Source of the DNA: Myxococcales bacterium
GTDB lineage: Bacteria; Myxococcota_A; Bradymonadia; UBA7976; UBA1532
NCBI GenBank assembly: GCA_020633435.1
Contig: JACKDP010000009.1
Span: forward strand, 186,001 to 250,000
Direction of reading: 5' to 3'
DNA: 64,000 nt
Both the position numbers and the translations under genes were made by a program. This document shows positions 1-12,583 of this stretch, one piece after another; within the stretch, counting starts at the first letter, position 1; each line of letters opens with the position of its first letter. The notes under the pieces were generated by a model that did not search any database, was not told the origin of the DNA, and saw nothing but the letters and a program-made list of their open reading frames with translations.

Positions 1-54
1 CGTCCAACGCCCGTCTCATGGCAGATCGCCGCCAACGAACAGACGGAGGCGCCC

Positions 55-1590
55 ATGAAGCCGCTGTATCTGCCCCTGCTCCTGTTGCTGGCTGCCTGTG
101 ATGACGGCGGCGGCGCCCAGGCCGATCCCGGGCCCACGGCCGACGCGGCCATCGTCGCCGACGCCGGCGTCGAGGAGGACGCCGCCCCGGTGGTCGACGC
201 CGCGCCCGTGGTGGACGCCGCCGAGCCTGACGCCGCGGCCCCCGCGCCCCTCCCCGCCCTCATCGGCCCCGCCGCCGCCGAGGACGAGGACCCCGATCCG
301 AAGGTGGTGGCCGTCACCCTGACCGCCGGCCGCCACGCCAACACCATCTCCGATCGCGTCGAGGTCGACGGCTACGCCTACAACGGCCAGAGCCCCGGCC
401 CCGTCATCCAGGCCCGCCTCGGCGACGAGGTGGTCATCCGCTTCCGCAACGACCTCGACCAGCCCACCACGGTGCACTGGCACGGCCTGCGGATCAGCGA
501 CGACATGGACGGCAGCCCCCGCATCCAGGCCCCCGTCCAGCCCGGCGAGACGTTCGAGTACCGCTTCACGCCGCCCGAGGCCGGCACCTACTGGTACCAC
601 CCCCACGTCCGCGCCAACGAGCAGGTGGAGCTGGGCCTCTACGGCATGCTCATCGTGCACGAGCCCGAGCCCCCGGCCTTCGACGCCGAGCGCGTCCTCA
701 TCCTCGACGACATCCTGCTCCAGGGCGACCGCGTGGCCGCCTTCATGGCCACCTTCCCCGAGCGGATGCACGGCCGCAGCGGCAACACGCTGCTGACCAA
801 CGGCGTGGCGGTGCCCCCCACCGGCCAGGCCCGCGAGGGCCAGGTGGAGCGGTGGCGCCTCGTCAACACGGCCAACGCCCGCACCATGAGCCTGTCGCTG
901 GAGGGCGCGAAGTTCCGCGTCATCGGCACCGACGGCGGCCTGCTGCGCGACCCCTACGAGACGCGCCGCCTGCTGATGGCCGTGGGCCAGCGCTACGACC
1001 TGGAGGTCACCTACGACCGCCCAGGCACCGTCGAGCTGGTGAGCCATGTGCTCGTCCTGGAAGGCGAAGACGTCGTCGAGCGGCCCTTCGTGGTGCAGAC
1101 CATCGACGTCGCCGCCACCGGCGAGGCCCCCCACACCGTGACCCTGCCGGAGGTGCGGCCCATCCAGCGCGGGCGCACCAACGAGAACGCCATCCTGGTC
1201 TTCGACGCCGTCCAGGATCCCGTCGAGGGCGTGATGTGGCGCATCAACGGCCAGTCCCACCCGCACGACCCCATCTTCACGTTCCAGCAGGGCGACTACG
1301 TGCGGATGATCCTCGACAACCGGGCCGGCCCGGAGCACCCGTTCCACCTGCACGGCCAGTTCTTCGAGATCCTGCCCGACGGCCGCCCCGAGACGGAGCA
1401 GCCCGGCCTCAAGGACACCGTCCTCGTGCCCGGCCTGAGCCGCGTCACCATCTTCGCGCGCATGGACAACCCCGGGCAGTGGATGGCCCACTGCCACATC
1501 CTGGAGCACGCCGAGCTCGGCTTCATGAGCGAGATCGTCGTGGAGCCGGTGGACGGCCTCTCGCCCCCCGCCCCGCCCGCCGTCCCCTGA
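55..1590 (+). CDS. Multicopper oxidase, lipoprotein
   Basis: Predicted 511-residue copper oxidase that probably oxidises Cu(I) or another small substrate in the periplasm. The N-terminus is a lipoprotein signal ending in LLAAC, with C15 as the lipidation site, followed by an Asp/Ala-rich linker to about residue 70. All four copper-ligand clusters are visible: HWH (141-143), HPH (182-184), HPFHLH (428-433) and HCHILEH (479-485), with C480 as the type 1 ligand. The start is set by a GGAGG a few bases upstream. Length fits three-cupredoxin oxidases of the CueO/laccase class, but I see no methionine-rich insert. It ends 4 bp from the convergent end of the Cus-type operon, which supports a role in metal resistance. 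The exact substrate cannot be read from sequence. Confidence 0.93.
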   Translation: MKPLYLPLLLLLAACDDGGGAQADPGPTADAAIVADAGVEEDAAPVVDAAPVVDAAEPDAAAPAPLPALIGPAAAEDEDPDPKVVAVTLTAGRHANTISDRVEVDGYAYNGQSPGPVIQARLGDEVVIRFRNDLDQPTTVHWHGLRISDDMDGSPRIQAPVQPGETFEYRFTPPEAGTYWYHPHVRANEQVELGLYGMLIVHEPEPPAFDAERVLILDDILLQGDRVAAFMATFPERMHGRSGNTLLTNGVAVPPTGQAREGQVERWRLVNTANARTMSLSLEGAKFRVIGTDGGLLRDPYETRRLLMAVGQRYDLEVTYDRPGTVELVSHVLVLEGEDVVERPFVVQTIDVAATGEAPHTVTLPEVRPIQRGRTNENAILVFDAVQDPVEGVMWRINGQSHPHDPIFTFQQGDYVRMILDNRAGPEHPFHLHGQFFEILPDGRPETEQPGLKDTVLVPGLSRVTIFARMDNPGQWMAHCHILEHAELGFMSEIVVEPVDGLSPPAPPAVP

Positions 1591-1594
1591 CGCC

Positions 1595-5226
<3,632 letters not shown>

Positions 5227-5230
<4 letters not shown>

Positions 5231-6981
5231 GGGTGCTGGTGCTTGCTGTGGTCGTGGTGCATGGGCTGGGAGCCCGCAGCGGGCTGAGAGGCGGCGGCGG
5301 GCTGCGACGCGGCGGCGGGCTGAGAGGCGGCGGGCTGCGACGCGGCGGCGGGCTGCGACGTCGGCGGACGGTCGCGAAGGGCGGCGGGCCGCGACGCCGG
5401 GGCTGACGCCGGGCGGCTGGCCGCTTCTGTGGCGACGCGGCGCGGGTGACGCCGCGGCCACCGGCCGCGGGCTGCGACCCGGCCGCCGCCTGCGACCCCC
5501 GCCGCCGGCTGCGACCCCGCCGCCGGCTGCGACCCCGCCGCCGGCTGCGACCCCGCCGCCGGCTGCGACCCCGGGTTCATCATCGACCGCTTCGCCTGGA
5601 TCTGGAGCGCCGCGTCCAGCTTGAACGCCCCCTCCGCCACCACGCGCTCGCCCTCCATGAGCCCGGATGCGACCACGTACCGGTCCCCCGCCCGCGGCCC
5701 CAGCACGACCTCGCGCCCTTCGTAGGTGGGCTCCTCGGCCCCCTGCACCTCGACGTACACGACGGCCCGCTCCCCCGTGATGAGCGGCGCGCTGGCCGGG
5801 ATGGTGAGGGGCAACTCGGCGTCGGGCACCGGGGGCCGGTAGCCCAGCTCCTCCGCCTTCACGAGCCGCATGCCGCAGATGGAGCAGGTGGCCCCCTCCG
5901 GCGCTTCCTCTTTCATTTCATAGGGATGCATTGGGCAGATGGAGCGCCCCACCAGGTCGGGCTCCATCAGCCGCCCCTCGCCGTGCAGGCCGCTGTGCAC
6001 CGTCACGCGGGCGAACATGCCCGGCTTGAGCAGCCCGTCGGGGTTGGGCACGGTGATGCGCACCCGCGCCGCCCGCGTCTGGGCGTCCATGAACGGCTCG
6101 ATGAACGCGACCCTCCCCTCGAACGTGCGCCCGGGCAGGGCCTCCAGCTCGAAGGCGACCGGCTGGCCGAAGCGCAGCCACGGCAGGTCGCGCTCGTAGG
6201 CCGACGCCTCGATCCACACCCAGTCCAGCTCGGCGATGCGGTACAGCCGGGTGCCCGTCTGTACCCACGTGCCCTCGACCCGCGCGCGCTCGACCACCAC
6301 CCCGCCCTGGGGCGCGAAGATGGTCACATCGTCAGGGACCTTCTTCTGCCCCTCCATGCGCTTGAGCTGGTAGCTCGACAGGCCCCACCGCCGCAGCCGC
6401 GACCGCACCGCCTCCAGCGTCCGCTCGGCCCCCTCCCGCACGATGGCGGGCGACCCGTCACCCAGGCGCGCCACCGACCGCTTCGCCTGCAGCAGCTCCT
6501 CATGCGCCGCTACGAGCTCGGGGCTGTAGATGCGATAGAGGTGGTCCCCCTCCCGCACCCGGCTGCCGAGGTGGTCCACGAACATCCGATCGATGCGCCC
6601 GCCGAACCACGCGGTGATCTCGCGCTCACGCGTCTGGTCGTAGGCGACCTTGCCCACCAGGTGCAGCGTCCGCTCGACGGCCTGGCGGGTGGCGGGCTCG
6701 GTGCGCACGCGGGCCAGCGCGCGGGCACCCTCGGTGAGCGTCAGCACGCGGTCGCCCTCGGCGGCCTCCGTCAGCTCGATGAGATCCATCCCGCAGATCG
6801 GGCACTTGCCCGGCTTGTCCGAGCGGATCTGGGGATCCATCGAGCACGTCCAGATGGTGGCGCGGGCTGTCTTGGCGGGCGCGTCCGGCGCAGCGGCCGG
6901 GGACGACGCGAGCCGCCCGCCCAGCCAGAAGGCCACCCCGACCACCACCGCGACGGCGGCTGCCTTCCCGGCGCTCTTCAT
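5227..6981 (-). CDS. cusB: RND efflux membrane-fusion protein, CusB-like, with two metal-binding domains
   Basis: 584-residue periplasmic adaptor linking the pump to the outer-membrane channel. An N-terminal membrane anchor (about residues 7-24) is followed by a heavy-metal-binding domain with C46, C60 and C63 (WTCSMDP...CPICGM). Next come the adaptor hairpin and barrel regions. A second, better-conserved copy (CPMHP...CSICGMRLV) sits near residues 345-375 inside the protein. The C-terminus is an SQPAAG-type low-complexity tail ending in a His-rich HHDHSKHQHP. ATGA overlaps occur at both ends, with the outer-membrane gene and with cusA. Part of the tail (about 5400-5495) reads like a frame-shifted copy of the repeat. 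The internal metal domain and His tail are unusual and suggest metal capture or delivery. Confidence 0.9.
5264..5578 (-). repeat. Coding tandem repeats (SQPAAG/SQPAAA) in the cusB tail
   Basis: Two blocks of 15-18 bp units. Positions 5501-5575 hold near-perfect 18-bp units encoding GSQPAA. Positions 5264-5365 hold units encoding SQPAAA or SQPAA. Between them the reading frame loses the repeat sense. The C-run is 5 long at 5496-5500, against 4 in the flanking units. Reading one base out of register there restores SQAAAGSQPAAG for about 12 residues. Confidence 0.85.
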
Positions 6982-8222
6982 GGCGCTCCCTCCACCGGCC
7001 GACCGACCGCGTAGCGCAGGTCGGCGACGCGCGTCCCGACCTCGGCCGCCGCCGCCACCCGCTGCCGCTCGAACCGCTCCAGCGCGCGCTCGGCTTCCAG
7101 CACCGTCGAAAAGCCGATGCCGCCCGCCCCGTAGCGGCTCTCCAGGGTCTCCAGCGCCTGCCGCGACAGGGGCAGCAGCGCCTCGTCCAGCAGCCTGACC
7201 TGGCGCATCGCCGTCTCGACCTGCACATGGGCGGCCAGCACCTCGAGCACCGCCACGTCGACGGCGGCGGCCCGCGCGGCCTCGGCCGCCGCGGCCTCCG
7301 CCTCCACCGCCTCCGCCGATGCCCCGTAGCGGTCCTGCCACAAGGGCACCGACACGCCCGCCATCAGCATCAGCGCGTCCTGGCCGGCGTCGTCCCCCAT
7401 GGCCTGCCCGGGCTGCAGGAACGTCCACGTCGCCCCCGCCGTCAGCCGGGGCCACCCGCGGACCTCCGCGACCCGCAGCCGCGCCCGCGTGGCCTCGATC
7501 CGGGCGTCCAGCCGCGCCAGCTCGGGGTGGTGGTCCCGCGCCCAGGCCAGCAGCCCGTCCACGGCCGGGGCCGGATCGGCCGCGAGGGGCTCCACGACCG
7601 GCAGCGGGGCGTCCAGCGGCCGGGCCAGCAGCGTGTTCAGCTCGGCCTCCCGGGTGCGGCGCTGCCAGGTCAGATCGAGGGCCTCGTTCTCCAGCCGGGC
7701 CAGCTCCGCCTGGACGAGCAGCACATCGGCCTGGTTGGCCTGATCCACCGACAGCCGGGCCTCGGCCAGGTGGAAGAGCCGCCGCGCGATGAGGGCCATG
7801 CGCTGCACGACGGCCAGCTCGTCGGTGGACTGGCGCAGCCGGTGGCAGGCCTGCCGCACGGCCCGGGCGAGGGCCAGCTCGGCCAGCGCCACCTCGGCCG
7901 CGCGCTCATCGCCGCCGAGGCGGGCGGCGTCGCGCTCGCCGTCGATGGCCGCGTACCAGGGGAACGCCTGCGTCACCCCCAGGCTCGCGATGGCGGGGCC
8001 GTTGCGCGTCACGATGGGCAGCGGGCTCGCGGTGGCCTGCACCACCGGCTCGGGCCAGGGCGCCGCCCCCTCGGCCGCGCGTCGGGCGGCCTGCAGGCGC
8101 AGCCGGGCGGCCTTCAGGCGTGGGCTGGCCACGAGGGCGTGCTGCACGGCCGCCTCGACCGAGAGCGTCGGGGCGCCGAACGGATCGGCCAGCAGACCCA
8201 GCAGGAGGAGTGTGGCGACCAT
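6978..8222 (-). CDS. Outer-membrane efflux channel (TolC/CusC family)
   Basis: 414-residue outer-membrane channel-forming protein, first gene of the minus-strand efflux operon. A short signal peptide (about residues 1-16) precedes two OEP repeats of long Ala/Arg/Glu-rich helices. Typical OEP features include the opening VEAAVQHALVASPRLKAAR and a second-repeat DHHPELARLDARIEATRARL. I see no lipobox, unlike E. coli CusC. The gene overlaps cusB by ATGA. The product should dock with the CusB-like adaptor to complete the tripartite pump. The 247 bp between this start and the divergent hydrolase gene must hold both promoters. A direct repeat gccctgcggcc occurs twice there (about 8350-8385), but I recognise no metal-regulator box. 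Confidence 0.88.
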   Translation of the reverse strand: MVATLLLLGLLADPFGAPTLSVEAAVQHALVASPRLKAARLRLQAARRAAEGAAPWPEPVVQATASPLPIVTRNGPAIASLGVTQAFPWYAAIDGERDAARLGGDERAAEVALAELALARAVRQACHRLRQSTDELAVVQRMALIARRLFHLAEARLSVDQANQADVLLVQAELARLENEALDLTWQRRTREAELNTLLARPLDAPLPVVEPLAADPAPAVDGLLAWARDHHPELARLDARIEATRARLRVAEVRGWPRLTAGATWTFLQPGQAMGDDAGQDALMLMAGVSVPLWQDRYGASAEAVEAEAAAAEAARAAAVDVAVLEVLAAHVQVETAMRQVRLLDEALLPLSRQALETLESRYGAGGIGFSTVLEAERALERFERQRVAAAAEVGTRVADLRYAVGRPVEGAP

Positions 8223-8469
8223 CGCGCCTCGGGCTCGTCGTGACGCCCTATGATGCGTCGGCCGCCGCGGGGTTGCCAGGAGGTCGGCGACCGGGCTGGC
8301 CCGCGCCCCCGTTTTGTCTCATCGTTTCAGAGGCTTGCAGGCCAGCCGACGTGCCCTGCGGCCGCCCCTCGGCGCCCTGCGGCCACCCATGCTGCGAGGT
8401 GACGGGAGATTTCGGCGGCGATCCTCTACGATGTCGCCGCGCTCCCCACGAGGGGTCAGGAGGCGACGC

Positions 8470-10458
8470 ATGCGGTGGTGGCTCTGTCTCGCGCTGGCAC
8501 TCAGCGCCTGTGACGACGGCGGTGGCGGCAGCGAGGGCGCGGCCGACGCCGGCGGCGGGGGTGACATGGGCTTCGTCGTGGTGCCCGGCAGCGACGGGGG
8601 CCTGCCGCCCCCGCCCGCCGAGCCCCCGGTGGCGCGGTTCAGCCTGGCCGAGGATCCCGCGACGACGCCGCTCGCGGCCATCCCGTTCCCCAGCGACGTC
8701 TACCGCAAGCCCGACGGCACCCTCGACCTGCGCGGCTTCCCGCAGCCCCTCCAGGGCGGCATCCTGGGCAAGATCATCACGTCGCTGCAGGAGGAGGTGA
8801 AGGGCTTCGGCACCTCCGCCACCTTCTTCCTGTCGTTCGAGTCCCGCGTCGACGCCTCGAAGCTCCCGCAGACGCCGGCCGCCTCGCTGGAGGACGACGC
8901 CTCGGTCTTCGTGGTGGACGTGGATCCCGAGTCCCCCGAGCGCGGCCGCCGCTGGCCGGTGCAGTGGCGCTACGACGAGCCCGAGACGCAGTACCTGCCC
9001 AGCTACTCCCTGCGGGTGCGCCTCGTGGAGGGCATCGCGCTGCGACCGCTGCGCCAGTACGCCCTGGTGGCCACGACGGCCGTCGCCGTGCCCGCCCCGG
9101 CCTTCCTGGAGACGCTGCGCCCCGCCGCCCCCAGCGACGCGGCCCTCGCCCGGGCCTGGCAGGTCAACGCCCCGCTGCGCGCCTGGCTGGCCGAGTCGGG
9201 CGTCGAGGCCGCCACCGCCTCCGTCTTCACCACCCAGGACTCCGTGGGCCAGCTCTTCCAGGCCCGCGACTTCATCCACGGGCTGCCCGACCCGGAGCTC
9301 CTCTCGGTGCGCAGCCTGGGCCCCAAGCAGAGCCGCTTCGAGCTGTTCGAGGGCCTGTACCGCGCCCCGCGCTTCCAGGAGGGCACCATCCCCTACCAGG
9401 CCGAGGGCGAGGGGGCCATCCGCTTCGACGCCGACGGCAACCCCATCATCCAGGGGTACGAGGACCTGCGCTTCTCCCTGTCGGTGCCCCTGGGCGAGCC
9501 GCCGCCCGACGGCTGGCCCCTGGTGCTCTACGCCCACGGCACCGGCGGCGACTACTCGAGCTACGTGCGCAACCGCGCCGCCTCCATCCTGGCCCGCAGC
9601 GGCCTGGCCGTGCTGGCCATCGACCAGATCCACCACGGCACCCGCGACAACGGCGCCTGCGACGGGCAGAGCGACACCTGCGTGCAGCTCCTCTACTTCA
9701 ACTTCCTGTTCCCCAAGGCCGGCAAGGACAACACCCGCCAGGCCGCCCTCGACTACGTCTCGCTGCTGCAGTTCGCCAAGACCATCGACATCCCGGCCGA
9801 GGAGACGCAAGAGGGCTTCGACGTGACCATCGACCCCGACCGCATCATGTTCATGGGCCACAGCCAGGGCGGCCTCAACGGCCCCCTCTTCATGGCCATC
9901 GAGCCCGAGGTTCGCGGCGGCATGCTGTCGGGGGCTGGCGCCAGCATCGCCATCTCCATCGAGCAGAAGACGGAGCCGGTGAACATCAACGCCATCGTGC
10001 GCGCCGCCCTGGCCCTGCCCGCCGGGGACGTCCTCGACCGCTGGCACCCCACCCTGGCCATCCTGCAGACGTTCATCGACGCCAGCGACTCGGTGAACTA
10101 CGCCCGCTTCTGGTTCGACGAGCCGGCCCCCGGCAACCTGCCCAAGAGCGTCTTCATGACGGCCGGCCTGGAGGACGAGTACACCCCGCCGGACGCCATC
10201 TTCGCCCTCGCCGCCGCCGGCCGGGTGCCCATCGTCGAGCCCGTCTCCGTGCCCATCGAGGCCCTCGACCTGCTGGGCATCGCGCCCGCCGGCATCCCCC
10301 CCTACCGCGGCAACGTCGCGGGCGGCGAGGCCACCGCGGGCCTGGCCCAGTTCCCCGGCGAGGGGCACTTCGTCATCTTCGACGTCGTGAGCGCCCAGCA
10401 GCGCTATACCCGCTTTCTGCAAGAGCTTTCCGAGTCCCGGCGCCCCCAGGTCTTCTGA
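8470..10458 (+). CDS. Alpha/beta-hydrolase lipoprotein (lipase/esterase-like)
   Basis: 662-residue predicted surface or periplasmic lipoprotein. The start at 8470 is chosen because AGGAGG (8458-8463) sits six bases upstream and the protein then begins with a clean lipoprotein signal ending LSACDD. A Gly/Asp-rich linker follows. The hydrolase core has an oxyanion segment LYAHGTGGDYSSY, the nucleophile elbow GHSQGG with Ser465, and a candidate catalytic His633 in GEGHFVIF near the C-terminus. The N-terminal 150 residues (DPATTPLAAIPFPSDVYR) resemble a domain often seen before such hydrolases in myxobacteria-like genomes; its function is unknown to me. It is not obviously in an operon with the next gene, 45 bp away. 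Substrate unknown. Confidence 0.8.
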   Translation: MRWWLCLALALSACDDGGGGSEGAADAGGGGDMGFVVVPGSDGGLPPPPAEPPVARFSLAEDPATTPLAAIPFPSDVYRKPDGTLDLRGFPQPLQGGILGKIITSLQEEVKGFGTSATFFLSFESRVDASKLPQTPAASLEDDASVFVVDVDPESPERGRRWPVQWRYDEPETQYLPSYSLRVRLVEGIALRPLRQYALVATTAVAVPAPAFLETLRPAAPSDAALARAWQVNAPLRAWLAESGVEAATASVFTTQDSVGQLFQARDFIHGLPDPELLSVRSLGPKQSRFELFEGLYRAPRFQEGTIPYQAEGEGAIRFDADGNPIIQGYEDLRFSLSVPLGEPPPDGWPLVLYAHGTGGDYSSYVRNRAASILARSGLAVLAIDQIHHGTRDNGACDGQSDTCVQLLYFNFLFPKAGKDNTRQAALDYVSLLQFAKTIDIPAEETQEGFDVTIDPDRIMFMGHSQGGLNGPLFMAIEPEVRGGMLSGAGASIAISIEQKTEPVNINAIVRAALALPAGDVLDRWHPTLAILQTFIDASDSVNYARFWFDEPAPGNLPKSVFMTAGLEDEYTPPDAIFALAAAGRVPIVEPVSVPIEALDLLGIAPAGIPPYRGNVAGGEATAGLAQFPGEGHFVIFDVVSAQQRYTRFLQELSESRRPQVF

Positions 10459-10503
10459 TCGCATCCCTTGCCCGACGGGCCGCTTCGTGGCACCGTCCGC
10501 GGC

Positions 10504-11160
10504 ATGAAAGCACTCCTCTTCATCCTCCTCGGTGCCGGCGCTGCGGTGCTCATCGGCAAGCTCCTGACCCGCAAGAAGGACCAGGAGCGCCTGCGGCACC
10601 AGCGCCAGCGCGAGATCGCCTCGGGCGCCAACGTCACCAACGACATCACCGGCGTCCGCCGGGGCGGCGTGCTCAAGCTGCCCCCCTTCGGCAACCAGGC
10701 CACCGGCATCGAGACGTACGTCGTCACCCGGCACCGCTACAGCGACGGCGGGGCCCCCTGGTACGAGCTCGTCTGCCAGCACGGCCGCCGCGAGCTGCTG
10801 GTGGAGTGGTTCCGCGAGGGCAGCCGCCTGGTCGTCACGGCCGGCTTCGAGGACGAGAACCCCACGCTGCGCGCCATCGGCCTGGAGGAGGCGGACCTCA
10901 TCCGCTTCGATGACGACGAGGAGGGCAGCTTCCAGTGGGATGGCATCACGTGGCACTACGAGGAGTCCGGCGAGGTGGACTACTTCGAGGGCGACGGGGG
11001 CCGCGCCGAGTCCTACTACAGCTGGACGTTCGCCAACGACGCCGGCGACCGGCACCTCTCCGTCGAGAAGTGGGAGGGCGAGCGCACCTTCAACGTCTAC
11101 CACCTGTGGCTGGTGGACAGCAGCCGCGTCGAGGTCTTCGACGCTGGTGAGGGCAAGTGA
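10504..11160 (+). CDS. DUF4178-family protein, membrane-anchored
   Basis: 218-residue protein, first gene of a coupled four-gene operon. An N-terminal transmembrane helix (MKALLFILLGAGAAVLIGKLL) and a short basic stretch are followed by a beta-rich domain. Its WYELVCQHGRRELLVEW, GSFQWDGITWHYEESGEVDYFEG and SYYSWTFANDAGDRHLSVEKW segments are characteristic of DUF4178. The family has no established biochemical activity, but it recurs next to DUF350 proteins and spermidine-synthase-like genes. The stop overlaps the next gene's GTG (GTGA). Assignment to DUF4178 is from recalled motif pattern, not a search. Confidence 0.75.
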   Translation: MKALLFILLGAGAAVLIGKLLTRKKDQERLRHQRQREIASGANVTNDITGVRRGGVLKLPPFGNQATGIETYVVTRHRYSDGGAPWYELVCQHGRRELLVEWFREGSRLVVTAGFEDENPTLRAIGLEEADLIRFDDDEEGSFQWDGITWHYEESGEVDYFEGDGGRAESYYSWTFANDAGDRHLSVEKWEGERTFNVYHLWLVDSSRVEVFDAGEGK

Positions 11161-12581
11161 GCCGCGCCGGCCTCGCGGGCCTCGCGCTGCTCGGCGGCGC
11201 GCTGGGCCTCGTGTTCTTCCTGCTGACGCGCGGGCTGCCCGACGACGCCCTCGACGCCGCGAAGGACGCGCGCCAGGCGCTGCAGACCGCCCGCAACTCC
11301 TTGGAATTCGAGCGCAAAAAGCTGGCAGACGTCATCGCGACGGACGCCGCGTTCCTGGACGGGCGCCCCGAGATCGCCGCCAGCCGGGCGGCCCTCGACG
11401 CCGTGGCCGCCCAGGTCGGCGCCGCGGCCGCGCGGGCCGAGGGCGATCTGCAGGCGCTGGTGGACAAGGACGCCTACGGCGACGCCGACCAGGTGCTCGC
11501 CGTCGCCGCCGAGGTGCAGAGCAGCGCCCTCGCCGCCATCGCCAACGTCCAGGCGCCGGCCGCCGAGGCCACCCGCATCCTGGGCTACAAGCAGAACCAC
11601 GCCACCCTCGTCTCCCAGGCCCGCGCCCAGCTCGCCGAGGTGGAGCAGGTGCAGGGCGACGCCGCGCTGACGGCGCTGGTGGCCCAGGCCACCGCCCAGT
11701 ACCCCGAGGCCTCCGGCAAGATCCAGGCGCGGGTGGCGAAGCTCAACGAGGCCGCGGCCGCCATCGTCGCGGCGGGCGCCAGCCTCGACGCCGCCCTGGA
11801 GGCGAAGCCGCTGGACTACGTGACGACGGGCCGGCTGGCCGAGTCGGTGGCCACCGGCGGCCAGACCGTCGCCGCCGCCCGCGCCGACGTGGTGCAGGAC
11901 GTCGGCGCCCTCTCCAAGAGCGTCGACAAGATCCTCATCGACATGCGCCGCAACGGGAACGCCTGCGAGCACAAGTACCGGGTCGTCGAGAACGGCATCG
12001 GCCGCGAGCAGCCCTGGGAGACGGTGTCCTGCGCGCTCTACGCCGAGCACGAGGACCACCTGGGCATGACGCTGTACAGCAAGCCCGAGGGCCAGCTCGA
12101 CAGCGAGGCCGTCCGCATCGCCTCCCCGCCCGGCTACACCTACGTCGGCAACCCGCGCTACGGCCGCTGGGAGTCGGGCTCGTCGGGCCGCTTCTGGGTC
12201 TTCTATGGCCAGTACTCGCTGATGCGCGACATGCTCTGGGGCGTCGGCGGCTACCGCCCCGTCTACGAGAGCGGCTACCAGAGCTACCGCACCAGCGTCG
12301 GCAGCAAGCGGGCCTGGTACGGCAGCCAGAACGAGTACGGCAGCAAGGGCAGCGTCACCAAGAGCAAGTACGCCAGCAGCAGCTTCTACACCGCCCAGCG
12401 GGAGCGGGAGCGGTACGCCGGGTCGCGCTACCAGAAGACGAACACGGGCCGGACGGCCGGCAGCGGCTACCAGGGCAGCCGGTACCAGGGCGGCAGCGGG
12501 GGCGGCAGCCGCAGCTACCGCAGCGGAGGCAGCCGATCCAGCCCGGTGCGGCGCACCAGCTTCGGCGGCGGAGGCAAGTGA
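11157..12581 (+). CDS. Uncharacterised membrane-anchored protein with Tyr/Ser/Gly-rich tail
   Basis: 474-residue protein that I do not recognise. A GTG start overlaps the upstream stop. An N-terminal transmembrane helix (GLALLGGALGLVFFLLTRG) leads into about 250 residues of Ala/Glu/Gln-rich helical, coiled-coil-like sequence. A compact domain with C264 and C278-type cysteines (NACEHKYRVVENGIG...VSCALYAEHED) follows. After it comes an aromatic segment, VGGYRPVYESGYQSYR. The last 110 residues are low complexity, rich in Tyr, Ser, Gly and Arg. Its position between DUF4178 and DUF350 genes matches the slot that small secreted proteins such as DUF4247 or DUF1190 occupy in similar operons. Homology to those is not demonstrated. 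Confidence 0.7.
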   Translation: MSRAGLAGLALLGGALGLVFFLLTRGLPDDALDAAKDARQALQTARNSLEFERKKLADVIATDAAFLDGRPEIAASRAALDAVAAQVGAAAARAEGDLQALVDKDAYGDADQVLAVAAEVQSSALAAIANVQAPAAEATRILGYKQNHATLVSQARAQLAEVEQVQGDAALTALVAQATAQYPEASGKIQARVAKLNEAAAAIVAAGASLDAALEAKPLDYVTTGRLAESVATGGQTVAAARADVVQDVGALSKSVDKILIDMRRNGNACEHKYRVVENGIGREQPWETVSCALYAEHEDHLGMTLYSKPEGQLDSEAVRIASPPGYTYVGNPRYGRWESGSSGRFWVFYGQYSLMRDMLWGVGGYRPVYESGYQSYRTSVGSKRAWYGSQNEYGSKGSVTKSKYASSSFYTAQRERERYAGSRYQKTNTGRTAGSGYQGSRYQGGSGGGSRSYRSGGSRSSPVRRTSFGGGGK

Positions 12582-12583
12582 CC

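Noticed and set aside
16..1509. Minus-strand open frame opposite the multicopper oxidase
   Set aside because: Shadow frame; all copper-ligand motifs are on the plus strand.
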